From Leuconostoc fallax KCTC 3537 (GTDB lineage: Bacteria > Bacillota > Bacilli > Lactobacillales > Lactobacillaceae), in NCBI RefSeq assembly GCF_000165675.1, contig NZ_AEIZ01000010.1, positions 1-64,000 on the forward strand: 64,000 nt of DNA, given 5' to 3'. A program made the translations under genes and the position numbers. Shown piece after piece: positions 35,992 to 45,848 of the stretch. The notes under the pieces were generated by a model, which did not search any database, was not told the DNA's origin, and was given only the letters and a program-made list of their open reading frames with translations. Position 1 is the first letter of the stretch. Every line of letters starts with the position of its first letter.

Positions 35992-38478
35992 TTAATTCAT
36001 TGTTTCTTTCTCTAATGATACATTGGGCTTCACAGTAATTCTAATTTCACCATTCTTAGCGCCAATTGTCACGCTATCTGTTGTTGTAATTTTACCGTTC
36101 AAGAGTTCTTCACTTAAGATATCTTCGACCTTTGTCTGTAAAGCACGACGAATCGGACGCGCACCGTATTCTGGATCAAATCCAGCTGACGCTACAACAT
36201 CAATTGCTGCTGGCGTTATCTTCACTTTAATGCCTTGTTCTGCAACGCGCTGTAATAAGTTACGACTCATTAATTTAACGATATCATGCAATTCTTCTTT
36301 GGTTAATGGATTAAAGACAATGGCTTCATCCAAACGATTAATAAATTCAGGGCGGAATGTTTCTTTCAGCGTTTCACGAATCTTGTTAGCGATGGCTTCG
36401 TTATTACTTGACAAATCAACTGCACCAAAGCCCATATTTTTCTCATCACGCAAACGTGTTGCGCCCAAGTTTGACGTCATAATGATGATGGTATTACGAA
36501 AATCAACTTTTCTTCCCTTTGAATCAGTTAAGAAACCATCATCAAATACTTGTAGCAAGAGATTAAAGATATCGGCATGCGCCTTTTCAGCTTCATCAAG
36601 TAAGACAACAGAATAAGGATGGTTACGTACACGTTCAGTCAGTTGACCGCCTTCATCATAGCCAACATAACCTGGTGCTGAACCAATTAAACGTGATGAT
36701 GACCACCGTTCTTGATACTCGCTCATGTCAACACGAATTAGATTTTCTTCACTGCCAAACATCGCTTCTGCCAAAGCTTTAGCTAATTCTGTCTTTCCAA
36801 CACCAGTTGGTCCCAAGAACATAAACGTTCCGATTGGTCGATTTGGATCTTTTAATCCTGAACGTGCACGACGTACCGCTCTTGCCACTGATGTAATGGC
36901 TTGTTTTTGACCAATAACACGCTTACCCAATACTTTCTCTAGGTTCACTAAACGCTCTTGTTCATTTTTATTCAATTGTGTTAACGGAATACCCGTTTGC
37001 TGCGCAATAACTTCAGCAATATCTTCTTCCGTAACATGCAAATCATATTGCGGGCGTTCACCCTCTTGATTTTGTTCTAATTGTTTTGCCTCTAATTTTG
37101 CTAACTTTTCTTTCAACTTCATTTCTTTTGTTCGCAATTTAGCAGCTTCTTCAAAATTAAGTTCAGTAATCGCCGTATCTTTTTGATCCTGCAAATCAGA
37201 GATCTGCGCTGTCAACTTTGCTTGTGGTGTCTCTTTTTCAGTAGCATCAATTCTGACTTTTGCACCAGCCTCATCCATTAAATCAATCGCCTTATCTGGT
37301 AAAAAGCGATCTGTAATATAGCGGTCAGCAAGCTTCACTGCAGCTTGAATGGCCGCGTCTTCAATTTGGACATGATGGTGTGCTTCATATTTTGGCCGTA
37401 ACCCGGTCAAAATAGTAATAGCGTCTTCAACACTTGGTTCTTCAACTGTCACGCTCGCGAAACGACGTTCCAATGCCGCATCACTTTCGACATATTTTTG
37501 ATACTCATCAAATGTTGTCGCACCAATTGTTTGTAGTTCTCCACGTGCTAGGGCTGGCTTTAAGATATTAGAAGCATCAATGGCACCTTCAGCGCCACCC
37601 GCACCAATCAAAGTGTGCAATTCATCAATGAATAAAATGACGTTGCCATCATTATAGATTTCATCAATAATCTTTTTCAAGCGATCTTCAAACTCACCAC
37701 GATACTTCGTCCCAGCTACCAAAGAACCCATATCTAGCGCCATTAATCGCTTATTAGTTAATGCAGATGGCACCTCACCAGCAACAATTTTTTGCGCTAA
37801 CCCTTCAGCGATCGCTGTTTTACCAACACCTGGTTCTCCAATTAATACCGGGTTATTTTTTGTACGACGTGATAAAATCTGAATCACACGACGAACTTCA
37901 GCTGCGCGACCGACTACTGGATCCATTTGTTTCTCGCGCGCTAACTTGGTTAAATCACGTGCTAAATTATCTAATGTTGGTGTCCCAATTGTTTGCTGCT
38001 GTTTTTCACGGGCTTTAACCTGACGACGAACATCTGTAATCCCTAATTTACGTAGAATTGCACGACGCATTTCTTGTAAATTAACATCCAAAGCCAATAA
38101 AATACGTGAGGATAAAATACTTTCGTTTTGCAATAAAGAAAGCAACATATGCTCAGTGCCAACTTTTACTTGTGCCAACACTTTAGACTCTTCGACAGCT
38201 TGACGTAATACATCCCCTGCCTTGGGTGAATATGGTAAATAAGCATTTTTATCGCGTTGATTATTCATACCATAACCAGTAAAGTGTTCGATTTCTTCAC
38301 GAATATCATCATCGGTTACATTAAATTGAACTAATATTTTACTAGCAATGCCTTCTTTTTCAATTGCTAAGGCTAACAACAAATGTTCCGTTCCTACTGC
38401 TTGATGTTTAAAATACTTTGCTTGTTCCTGTGCCAAAACGAGTACATTTTGTGCACTGGGTGTGTAATTATTTTCCAT
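35992..38478 (-). CDS. clpC: ClpC-type AAA+ protease ATPase
   Basis: Unfoldase for ClpP. 828 residues: double Clp_N repeat (to about 145), AAA-1 with GEPGVGKT, a UVR-like middle segment ([21 protein letters not shown]), AAA-2 with GPTGVGKT and the ClpP-docking region near the C-terminus. The start [12 protein letters not shown] at 38478 lies seven bases after AGGAGG. ClpC normally belongs to a ctsR-led operon, but here it is alone; a full CtsR box is not seen at its promoter. Confidence 0.94.
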   Translation of the reverse strand: MENNYTPSAQNVLVLAQEQAKYFKHQAVGTEHLLLALAIEKEGIASKILVQFNVTDDDIREEIEHFTGYGMNNQRDKNAYLPYSPKAGDVLRQAVEESKVLAQVKVGTEHMLLSLLQNESILSSRILLALDVNLQEMRRAILRKLGITDVRRQVKAREKQQQTIGTPTLDNLARDLTKLAREKQMDPVVGRAAEVRRVIQILSRRTKNNPVLIGEPGVGKTAIAEGLAQKIVAGEVPSALTNKRLMALDMGSLVAGTKYRGEFEDRLKKIIDEIYNDGNVILFIDELHTLIGAGGAEGAIDASNILKPALARGELQTIGATTFDEYQKYVESDAALERRFASVTVEEPSVEDAITILTGLRPKYEAHHHVQIEDAAIQAAVKLADRYITDRFLPDKAIDLMDEAGAKVRIDATEKETPQAKLTAQISDLQDQKDTAITELNFEEAAKLRTKEMKLKEKLAKLEAKQLEQNQEGERPQYDLHVTEEDIAEVIAQQTGIPLTQLNKNEQERLVNLEKVLGKRVIGQKQAITSVARAVRRARSGLKDPNRPIGTFMFLGPTGVGKTELAKALAEAMFGSEENLIRVDMSEYQERWSSSRLIGSAPGYVGYDEGGQLTERVRNHPYSVVLLDEAEKAHADIFNLLLQVFDDGFLTDSKGRKVDFRNTIIIMTSNLGATRLRDEKNMGFGAVDLSSNNEAIANKIRETLKETFRPEFINRLDEAIVFNPLTKEELHDIVKLMSRNLLQRVAEQGIKVKITPAAIDVVASAGFDPEYGARPIRRALQTKVEDILSEELLNGKITTTDSVTIGAKNGEIRITVKPNVSLEKETMN

Positions 38479-38543
38479 GTGGCACCTCCTTAAATCGGCG
38501 GACACAAACATTCACGGCCTGTAAATGTTTTAATATTGTTTAT

Positions 38544-38572
38544 ATTATAACGCATTGATTTACAATGACCAA
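38544..38572 (-). promoter_or_regulatory. clpC promoter
   Basis: On the minus strand TTGGTC (38567-38572) and TATAAT (38544-38549) with 17-base spacing. The -35 overlaps GGTCATTG, at most half of a CtsR site; the direct repeat GGTCAAA-N3-GGTCAAA is not present. Confidence 0.6.
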
Positions 38573-38590
38573 CTAGAGTGCAATTATCAT

Positions 38591-38620
38591 AAAAAGTCGA
38601 AACACAATGTTTCGACTTTT
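38591..38620 (-). terminator. prfB terminator
   Basis: AAAAGTCGAAAC and a GTTTCGACTTTT arm form a long stem with a short loop, ending in T-rich sequence on the minus strand just after the prfB stop. Confidence 0.82.
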
Positions 38621-38624
38621 GTTT

Positions 38625-39739
38625 TTAATTTGGATTTTTCTTACTTAATTGCCATTGTAAATAAGCATTAATGAAAGGATCTAAATCGCCATCCATAACA
38701 GATTGTGGGTTATTCGTTTCATAGTCCGTTCTATGATCCTTAACCATTTGGTAAGGATGGAAGACATAAGAACGAATTTGAGAACCCCACCCATTTTCTT
38801 GCTTATCGCCTGTCAAAGCTGCACGTTCTGCTTCTTTTTCTCTAATTCAATCTGATATAACTTGGCTTTTAATAAACGCATGGCATAATCACGGTTACCA
38901 TATTGTGTCCGTTCCACAGTCGATGAAACAACAATTCCTGTTGGTTCATGTGTTAAACGAACACCCGTTGAAACTTTGTTGACGTTTTGTCCACCAGCAC
39001 CGCCAGAACGGAACACATCCATTTTAACATCATCGTCACGTATCTCGACCTCAATTGAATCATCTAACTCAGGCATTACATCAACTGATACGAAACTCGT
39101 ATGACGTCGTCCTGCCGAATCAAATGGGCTCACACGTACAAAACGATGTACGCCACGTTCGCTACGTAAGAAACCATAAGCATTGTGCCCCTTAATCATG
39201 ATGCTAGCTGAATCAATACCAGCTTCATCCCCAGCACGGTAATCTAAAACTTCAATGTCAAAATTATGTTGATGTGCCCAACGTGTATACATTCGATATA
39301 AATTAGCACCCCAATCTGTTGATTCAGTACCACCAGATCCTGGATGAATTTCTAAAATTGCATTGTTGGCATCATATGGCTCTGTTAACAATTGTTGCAA
39401 ATTATACGCTTCGATGTCTTTTTGCGTTTGCACAATGCCGCTTTCAAGTTCAAGCAACATATCATCATCGGGCTCTTCTGCTAATAATTCCACTAACGTT
39501 TCAAGCTCCTCAACTTGCTGCGTTAAATGAACAAAAGAATCACGACGATTCTTTAAAACATTATTTTCCTCAATGACTTTTTGTGCTTTTTCATTGTCGT
39601 CCCAAAATCCTGGTTCAGACATACGATTCTCATAATCAGCAATTTCTTCAGTTAATGCTTCTAAATCTAAAGAATTTCGGAATCTTTTGATATTCTCATG
39701 CATCTCTGCTAGTGTTTGTCTCGCTTCGATTAGTTCCAT
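38625..39739 (-). pseudogene. prfB: Peptide chain release factor 2, frameshifted near its end as read
   Basis: Terminates translation at UGA and UAA. Frames 38813-39793 and 38625-38816 join with one extra base in the T5 run at 38835-38839, giving [22 protein letters not shown], the normal RF2 sequence. The catalytic GGQ ([11 protein letters not shown]) and the stop-codon reading region are intact. The usual programmed +1 site near codon 25 is absent: codons read straight through NSLDLEAL (TCT TTA GAT). Start at 39739, eleven bases after AAGGAGG. RF2 is essential, so the C-terminal break is probably an assembly error. Confidence 0.9.
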
Positions 39740-39805
39740 TGAATCCATTCCCTCCTTCACATGAAAAATGAACTGCCTCATCAGCATGTTCATTTTTCAT
39801 CAGTA

Positions 39806-42220
39806 TTAAGCCTTTAAGTTTTGGCGAATTTCTGCCTTCATAAATGTTCGCGTTGCATCATACTCAACATCTTCTATCATACGATTAAAGTTATGGTACG
39901 CTTCATTTTGATATTCAATCAATGGATTTAACTGACCATAACCACGTAAGCCAACACCTTGTCGCAAGCGATCAAGTGAATCAATGTGATCTGTCCAATG
40001 TTGATCAACTGCACGTAAAATAACAACCTTCTCAAATTCTAACATTTGTGATGGTTCGTATAATTGCGTTGCTTTTTCAGCGTAATTATCACGTGCCACT
40101 TTCTTTAAGCGTTGCTTAATATCATCACGTGAAAGACCTGTTAACTTCGCTGTTGTCATTGTCCCTTCAGCAGTTAATGCATTCTCAGCAAATGTAATGA
40201 TTTGATCTAAATGCCAATCTTTTGCTTGCTTACTCTTAGTATGCGCATCAACAACACGGTCAATTGTCCGTTCAACCATGGGCATGAGTACCCATTTCAA
40301 ATCTTGCGCTTCATCAATCACAGTATTTCGTTCATGATAAATTAGCTCACGTTGTTCACGTACAACGTCATCGTACTGCAAAACATTTTTACGTGTATCG
40401 TAATTGTTACCTTCAACACGACGCTGTGCAGACTCAACCGAACGTGTAATGAAGCGATTCGTAATCACTGTTTCATCTTCATCTAAATTAAAACGTTGCA
40501 TCATTGCCCGAACACGTTCGGCACCAAAACGCACCATCAAATCATCTTCTAATGACAAGAAGAATTGTGAAAAGCCTTGATCGCCTTGACGACCAGCACG
40601 ACCACGTAACTGATTATCAATTCGTCGTGATTCATGGCGTTCTGTTGCAATAACGGCTAGTCCACCTAATGCTTCGACACCAGGGCCTAACTTGATATCT
40701 GTTCCACGACCAGCCATATTCGTTGCAACTGTTACCGCACCACGTTGGCCAGCATTCGCAATAATTTCAGCTTCTTTCACATTATTTTTCGCATTCAAAA
40801 CATTATGCGGAATATGACGTGTTTCCAAAATTTTTGATAGTAATTCTGAAGATTCGACAGAACCTGTTCCCACCAAAATTGGTTGACCCTTTTCATGTAG
40901 TTCAGCAATCATTTGCACAACAGCATTATATTTTGCACGCATTGAAGGGTATAACAAATCAGGATAATCAACACGCTTTACAGGACGATTAGTTGGAATT
41001 GTGATAACTTCCATATTATAAATTTCCCGTAATTCTTCTTCTTCCGTTTTAGCAGTACCAGTCATACCAGCTAATTTTTTATACATGCGGAACAAGTTCT
41101 GATAAGTAATCTGGGCCATTGACCGGTTTTCTTCTTGAACTTCAACGCCTTCCTTAGCTTCAATTGCTTGATGAAGCCCGTCTGACAATCGCGTACCTTC
41201 GGAAATACGACCTGTTCCTTGATCAATTAGTTTCACTTCACCATCTTGCACAACATAATCCTTGTCACGTAGATAATTGAAGTTAGCGCGCAATGCTTGA
41301 TCGATATGGTGTGTTAACGCCGTATTTTCGGCATCATACAAATTATCCAAATTAAAGAATATCTGTCCCTTTTCGATACCTTCAGGTGTTAATGAAGAAG
41401 TCTTCGCTTCTTCGTCCACTTTATAATCTTCATCGCGTTGCAAAGTTTTAACAAAACGATCTGCACGTGCATACAATTGCGAAATACCTGATCCTGGTCC
41501 AGAAATAATTAGCGGTGTTCTCGCTGTATCGATAAGCACAGAATCCGCTTCATCAATAATGGCAAAATTCAAGCCACGACGCATCACACGTTCTTTAGCA
41601 CTGCGCACCATATTATCTCTCAAATAATCGAAACCAATGTTAAAGTTCGTTGAATAGGTAATATCTGCTTCATAAGCTGCACGCTTCTCATCAGCTGGTG
41701 CATCCCCAACGTTAACACCAACACTTAAACCAAGCCAATTATACAATTGCCCCATTTGTTCAGCATCTCGTGCACTTAAGTAATCATTGACTGTCACAAC
41801 ATGCACACCACGACCAGCTAAAGCATTAAGATACACTGCCATTGTGGCTGTCAAAGTTTTACCTTCTCCAGTACGCATTTCAGCAACATTACCACTATGC
41901 AAAACTGCGGATCCCATGATTTGAACACGGAAAGGATATAATCCTAAGACACGTTTAGCCCCTTCACGAACAACAGCAAAGGCCTCTGGTAACAATGTAT
42001 CTAATTCTTGAGCCAATACCTTATTACGTTTATCTTTATCTTTAATGTCAGCTATGGCTGACTGAATATTTGCCTTGAATTCTGGTGTCTTGGCTTGCAG
42101 ATCCTTGTCGCTCATAGCAGCCATTTCATCAGCATAAGTTTCAACTTGATCGGCAATTTTACTTAATTTTTTCAGTTGCTTTTTTGAATCATCAACTAAT
42201 TTACGGATTGGATTTGCCAT
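39806..42220 (-). CDS. secA: Preprotein translocase ATPase SecA
   Basis: Drives export through SecYEG. 804 residues with Walker A MRTGEGKT (about residue 104), [21 protein letters not shown], and helicase motifs [12 protein letters not shown] and [13 protein letters not shown]. The C-terminus ends [12 protein letters not shown], without the usual zinc-binding CXCX8CH tail. It lies directly upstream of prfB, the usual secA-prfB order. Confidence 0.96.
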   Translation of the reverse strand: MANPIRKLVDDSKKQLKKLSKIADQVETYADEMAAMSDKDLQAKTPEFKANIQSAIADIKDKDKRNKVLAQELDTLLPEAFAVVREGAKRVLGLYPFRVQIMGSAVLHSGNVAEMRTGEGKTLTATMAVYLNALAGRGVHVVTVNDYLSARDAEQMGQLYNWLGLSVGVNVGDAPADEKRAAYEADITYSTNFNIGFDYLRDNMVRSAKERVMRRGLNFAIIDEADSVLIDTARTPLIISGPGSGISQLYARADRFVKTLQRDEDYKVDEEAKTSSLTPEGIEKGQIFFNLDNLYDAENTALTHHIDQALRANFNYLRDKDYVVQDGEVKLIDQGTGRISEGTRLSDGLHQAIEAKEGVEVQEENRSMAQITYQNLFRMYKKLAGMTGTAKTEEEELREIYNMEVITIPTNRPVKRVDYPDLLYPSMRAKYNAVVQMIAELHEKGQPILVGTGSVESSELLSKILETRHIPHNVLNAKNNVKEAEIIANAGQRGAVTVATNMAGRGTDIKLGPGVEALGGLAVIATERHESRRIDNQLRGRAGRQGDQGFSQFFLSLEDDLMVRFGAERVRAMMQRFNLDEDETVITNRFITRSVESAQRRVEGNNYDTRKNVLQYDDVVREQRELIYHERNTVIDEAQDLKWVLMPMVERTIDRVVDAHTKSKQAKDWHLDQIITFAENALTAEGTMTTAKLTGLSRDDIKQRLKKVARDNYAEKATQLYEPSQMLEFEKVVILRAVDQHWTDHIDSLDRLRQGVGLRGYGQLNPLIEYQNEAYHNFNRMIEDVEYDATRTFMKAEIRQNLKA

Positions 42221-42310
42221 TATTCCCTCTAAAATCTATATTTAAGTGCTTTTGCGCACAATATTCTAGGTACCATTATACCAAAATAATAAACGTTATT
42301 AAAGCCAAAT

Positions 42311-42338
42311 AAAAAGAGCCCCACATTGGGCGCTCTTT
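42311..42338 (-). terminator. hpf terminator
   Basis: On the minus strand AAAGAGCGCCCA and TGGGGCTCTTTTT pair with one mismatch and a four-base loop, followed by T residues. Confidence 0.75.
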
Positions 42339-42365
42339 GAATCATCAATATAGTTAGTATCTGAA

Positions 42366-42914
42366 TTACAACTCAGCTGTTTCAAGTAAACCATAGCGGC
42401 CATCACGGCGCTTATAGATCACATTAACACTCTGCGTTTCGGAATCTTCAAAGATAAAGAAGTCGTGTCCCAATAGGTCCATTTGCAAAGCTGCTTCTTC
42501 AGAATTCATTGGCTTCAAGCCAACACTCTTTGTTCGTACAATTTCGAGTGCTTCATCATCAGTTTCTTCAGTATCAAATTCATTTCGTGAATCAATACCC
42601 TTATAACCGGTTTCACGTGACTTACGGTTAATCTTAGTCTTATACTTTCGGATTTGACGTTCTAGCTTCTCACCGACATTATCAACAGCTGCATACAAAT
42701 CAGCGTGTGTATCTTCAGCTCTCAATACAACGTAAGGTAACACAATCGTTACTTCCACCTTACCGGACTTATTTGAGTTATAAGTGCGTAAATTAACATT
42801 GGCGACTGCATCTTCCTCAATATATCGATTGAGCTTGTTTAAACGCTTAATCACATACTCACGGATTGCCTCTGTAACCTCAATATTCTCACCACGTACT
42901 TTATAGTCTAACAT
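42366..42914 (-). CDS. hpf: Long-form ribosome hibernation promoting factor
   Basis: 182 residues: an N-terminal ribosome-binding domain (MLDYKVRGENIEVTEAIREYVIKRL) and a C-terminal dimerisation domain (ALQMDLLGHDFFIFEDSETQSVNVIYKRRDGRYGLLE), joined by an acidic linker. The long form alone produces 100S ribosomes in stationary cells. It has its own promoter with a cre-like element, suggesting glucose repression. Confidence 0.95.
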   Translation of the reverse strand: MLDYKVRGENIEVTEAIREYVIKRLNKLNRYIEEDAVANVNLRTYNSNKSGKVEVTIVLPYVVLRAEDTHADLYAAVDNVGEKLERQIRKYKTKINRKSRETGYKGIDSRNEFDTEETDDEALEIVRTKSVGLKPMNSEEAALQMDLLGHDFFIFEDSETQSVNVIYKRRDGRYGLLETAEL

Positions 42915-42946
42915 TATGAATATCCTCCTTACGTTGGTTCAACATT

Positions 42947-42973
42947 ATTATACCACAGTTGTAAGCGTTTTCT
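42947..42973 (-). promoter_or_regulatory. hpf promoter with cre-like element
   Basis: An extended -10 GTGGTATAAT (hexamer at 42947-42952) lies downstream of TGTAAGCGTTTTCT (42960-42973), which fits the cre consensus at 13 of 14 positions. A cre between -35 and -10 would repress hpf while glucose is plentiful. Confidence 0.6.
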
Positions 42974-42995
42974 GTAAAACATATTAAAATTTTTA

Positions 42996-43676
42996 TCATC
43001 TTGCTAATGATACAGAACGCACCGCTTGCGCGCCAACACTGTACAATAAATCTGCAGCATAATACATCGTGTTGCCAGTGGTATAAATATCGTCAATGAG
43101 CAAAATTGACTTACCCTGTAAATTGATTGTACCATCAATCAATTCAAAAGGTTGCTTTCTTGTCATCCTTTTTTGACGGTTTAATTGTGACTGATGTGCT
43201 TTTTGATGCGCACGAACGCTTAACAGTTCTTGGTACTGGCATCCTTCCAGTAAGCCAGTCACTTGATTAAATCCCCGTGTTAACCAAGTTTGATCGCTAA
43301 TCGGTATTGGCACTTTAATGTAATCTGAATAGTTTTTTAAATGTTGCAACAAAACTGATCTAAACACCTCACGCAAAGCATAATCACCACTAAATTTATA
43401 GCGTTGCATATAATCTTTCATCGTTGCGTTATAGCGATATAATGCACGATGTTCTAAGAGTTGCTTACCGTTACTTTGCCAGCGCTGACAATCTTGGCAA
43501 AGCGTGTCATCATGGCTTAGGCGACCACATCCAAAGCATATCCGTTCACCAATTGTTTCAAATTGTGTCAAACATTGTGCACAAACTGCCGGTTGGGTTG
43601 TACGTATGCCCAGTATATCTAAAACGTCGGATTTTGTTAGTATGCTTTCTTGACATAATAGACACTTATTCATCAT
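42996..43676 (-). CDS. comFC: ComFC-like phosphoribosyltransferase-fold protein
   Basis: 226 residues: N-terminal zinc ribbons (CLLC, CAQC, CFGCG, CQDC within the first 70 residues) and a C-terminal PRTase motif ILLIDDIYTTGNTMYYA. Needed for DNA uptake in competent relatives. It overlaps comFA by 11 bases, so both are co-translated. Confidence 0.9.
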   Translation of the reverse strand: MMNKCLLCQESILTKSDVLDILGIRTTQPAVCAQCLTQFETIGERICFGCGRLSHDDTLCQDCQRWQSNGKQLLEHRALYRYNATMKDYMQRYKFSGDYALREVFRSVLLQHLKNYSDYIKVPIPISDQTWLTRGFNQVTGLLEGCQYQELLSVRAHQKAHQSQLNRQKRMTRKQPFELIDGTINLQGKSILLIDDIYTTGNTMYYAADLLYSVGAQAVRSVSLAR

Positions 43677-44979
43677 TATTTTGCCTCAACACATTGCCTA
43701 GTTGGTTCATCTTTTTAATCTGTCGTTGTGCTAAACGCAGTGCTTGTGTTTTATAAGTCACATAGGCGCAGACCAAACCACTTGGCCGTTCATGACTTCG
43801 CCCCACTCGACCTGCAATTTGAACCAAAGCATTTTCTGAAAAGATCGGATCATCAGCGCCTAAAATCAACACATCAATGCCAGGCAAAGTAACGCCACGC
43901 TCTAATATTGTTGTCGTGATTAAATATTGAATGCGCTTATCACGCATCATTTGAACTTTTTCTTGCCGTTTTGGATCACCAGCATAAACACTTTCTCCCA
44001 GCATATCTGGCCAATGCTGTCGTATTATGTCAAGTAATGGTGCCAAATCCTTTATTTTAGGGACAAATAGCAAAAATCTTTGGCCTGATTGGTAATAACG
44101 TGATAATTGTTGATGCAAAGTAGGTGGTACTGTTGGTTGACGTTTCTTTTTACGCCAATCACCAACATACCGTACCGTTATTTGTGGTAATAAATGTTGA
44201 TGAAAGCGCAATGGCAAATAAGATACAGATAATTTTTTACGTTTGACTTGTCGTTGTAGTTGGGGCGTTGGTGTCGCTGTTAAATAAATTTGTGTTCGAT
44301 CTATCTTGCTTGCTTGTTCAACAGCATAAGCAAGCATTCGGTCTCCAGCAAAAGGAAAACTATCAACTTCATCAATAATAAGCAAATCAAATGCACGATA
44401 AAAACGTAGCAATTGGTGTGTTGTCGCTAATACCAACTGTGTGTAACGATACGGCAATGGCTGTTGCCCATGTAAAACAACCATATCACTCTTAGAAAAT
44501 GCTTGTTCTAAACGCGGTGCAAGTTCAACAATCACATCAACCCTCGGAGAAACAATACCAATACGCAAATGCGCATTCAATGCCGTATGAAGCAACGGAA
44601 AAAGCATCTCCGTTTTACCAGCACCTGTAACTGCCCACACCAAGTGATTTTGCTGTTGTTTTAATTTTTGTACTAAAACTTGGCTTACTTCGTTTTGTTG
44701 TGGTGTCAACGTCCCTGTCCAAGTTAGCATATGTTTTTGATTAAAATGGTTTGGCTCTGGTAATGTTAAAAAATGATCCAACGAGCTTACTCGTCCTAAA
44801 GCCAAACACTGACGGCAATAAAATTGTTGACGCGGTAATCGCTCCAGATTACGACAGCCACATCTTTGACAGGTGTTCCCCTTAAATGTTGGCAATATTT
44901 CACAATTTTTAACAGGTTGTGCGACTACCTTGGGCCAAGTGACCAGGCGCCCATATAAACTTTCTGGCTGAATTATCAT
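43666..44979 (-). CDS. comFA: ComFA DNA-uptake helicase
   Basis: Superfamily II ATPase that pulls transforming DNA inward. 437 residues: four-cysteine zinc finger near residue 38 (CQRCGC...CRQC), Walker A AVTGAGKTEML, DEAH-variant LLIIDEVDSFPF, then TATPTPQLQ and QIAGRVGRSHERPSG. A divergent yigZ gene lies across a short gap. No ComK or ComX box of usable orientation is seen. Confidence 0.92.
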   Translation of the reverse strand: MIIQPESLYGRLVTWPKVVAQPVKNCEILPTFKGNTCQRCGCRNLERLPRQQFYCRQCLALGRVSSLDHFLTLPEPNHFNQKHMLTWTGTLTPQQNEVSQVLVQKLKQQQNHLVWAVTGAGKTEMLFPLLHTALNAHLRIGIVSPRVDVIVELAPRLEQAFSKSDMVVLHGQQPLPYRYTQLVLATTHQLLRFYRAFDLLIIDEVDSFPFAGDRMLAYAVEQASKIDRTQIYLTATPTPQLQRQVKRKKLSVSYLPLRFHQHLLPQITVRYVGDWRKKKRQPTVPPTLHQQLSRYYQSGQRFLLFVPKIKDLAPLLDIIRQHWPDMLGESVYAGDPKRQEKVQMMRDKRIQYLITTTILERGVTLPGIDVLILGADDPIFSENALVQIAGRVGRSHERPSGLVCAYVTYKTQALRLAQRQIKKMNQLGNVLRQNNDE

Positions 44980-45000
44980 GAAAAAAAGATCCTTTCATGA
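44976..45000. repeat. Inverted repeat between comFA and yigZ
   Basis: TCATGAAA and TTTCATGA are perfect 8-base arms nine bases apart. They cover the comFA start region and the yigZ promoter zone, so this could be an operator or simply a translation-start hairpin. Confidence 0.45.
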
Positions 45001-45013
45001 TATAGTACGAATT

Positions 45014-45649
45014 ATGACACAATATCTAACAATTCAACCACAACAGTTTACTTGGGAACAAGACATTAAAAAGTCCCGTTTTATTCTTAATATTGCCCGT
45101 GTCACAACGGAAGAACAAGCGCAGGCATTCATTAATCAAATGAATAAACAGCATCATAAGGCAACGCATAACGTTTTTGCTTATATGCTCGGTGACACTG
45201 ATCACATTCAACGCTATAGTGATAATGGCGAGCCGAGCGGCACTGCTGGTGTCCCAATGTTGGAAGTCCTACAAAAGCGAGGACTCCATGATATTGTTGC
45301 TGTTGTGACACGTTATTTCGGCGGCATCAAGTTAGGTGCTGGTGGATTAATTCGTGCTTATTCAGGGACAGTCGCTGACGGGTTAACACAAACAACGCTC
45401 GTTCAGCGTGTGACACGTCAAGCTATAACTATCACGACGAGCTATAAAAACCACCCTATATTAGAACACTGGCTTACCGAGCATGATTTTGAGATAATGC
45501 GTACTGAATATGACACAGCTGTTCATATTGTCGTGCCAGTTGCTGAAGCAACTGTTACCGATTTCATTGCTCAAGTCACTGATTTATTAGCTGGAAATGC
45601 CACAACCAGCATTGGTGAAACTATATTTTTTGAAATACCAATGACATGA
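45014..45649 (+). CDS. yigZ: YigZ/IMPACT-family protein
   Basis: About 211 residues. The UPF0029 N-terminal half holds the signature YSDNGEPSGTAGVPMLEVL and VTRYFGGIKLGAGGLIRAY; the C-terminal DUF1949 follows. Family members are linked to translation control or proline peptides, without a proven role in bacteria. I start at ATG 45014 (MTQYLTIQPQQF); the longer in-frame start at 44978 overlaps comFA. A TATAGT element seven bases before the ATG again suggests a leaderless mRNA. Confidence 0.88.
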   Translation: MTQYLTIQPQQFTWEQDIKKSRFILNIARVTTEEQAQAFINQMNKQHHKATHNVFAYMLGDTDHIQRYSDNGEPSGTAGVPMLEVLQKRGLHDIVAVVTRYFGGIKLGAGGLIRAYSGTVADGLTQTTLVQRVTRQAITITTSYKNHPILEHWLTEHDFEIMRTEYDTAVHIVVPVAEATVTDFIAQVTDLLAGNATTSIGETIFFEIPMT

Positions 45650-45697
45650 TGTTCTTCCATAACAACGTAAAATAGTTTATAATTGAGTAGTTGTTTT

Positions 45698-45769
45698 GCG
45701 CGGTTAGTGTAATGGATCGCACGCAAGATTCCGGTTCTTGAAATCCGGGTTCGACTCCCGGATCGCGCA
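45698..45769 (+). tRNA. tRNA-Arg (anticodon CCG)
   Basis: A 72-base cloverleaf: acceptor GCGCGGT with ATCGCGC, anticodon stem CAAGA/TCTTG around TTCCGGT, T arm CCGGGTTCGACTCCCGG. Anticodon CCG at 45731-45733 reads CGG. TATAAT at 45678-45683 serves as its -10 element, and a terminator follows at once. Confidence 0.95.
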
Positions 45770-45772
45770 TCT

Positions 45773-45798
45773 AAAAAGCCACTTAAAGTGGCTTTTTT
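45773..45798 (+). terminator. tRNA-Arg terminator
   Basis: AAAAAGCCACTT and AAGTGGCTTTTTT form a near-continuous stem right after the tRNA. Confidence 0.82.
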
Positions 45799-45848
45799 CT
45801 TTTATTTTCGTTTATAATAATAGTTACATTAAAGAAATAGGAAAAAAC

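Noticed and set aside
38479-38572. CtsR operator at clpC
   Set aside because: Only a GGTCATTG half-site is visible; the required direct repeat is absent.
38835-38839. prfB break as the known RF2 autoregulatory frameshift
   Set aside because: The regulatory site belongs near codon 25; this break is near the C-terminus and needs a base added, as in the other homopolymer cases.
45004-45013. TACGAATT next to comFA, resembling the streptococcal ComX box TACGAATA
   Set aside because: It points toward yigZ, not comFA, and ends one base before the yigZ ATG, so it cannot act as a promoter for the competence gene.
45738-45848. Longer proB reading frame beginning inside tRNA-Arg
   Set aside because: It crosses the tRNA and its terminator; the ATG at 45849 with a ribosome binding site fits the family start.
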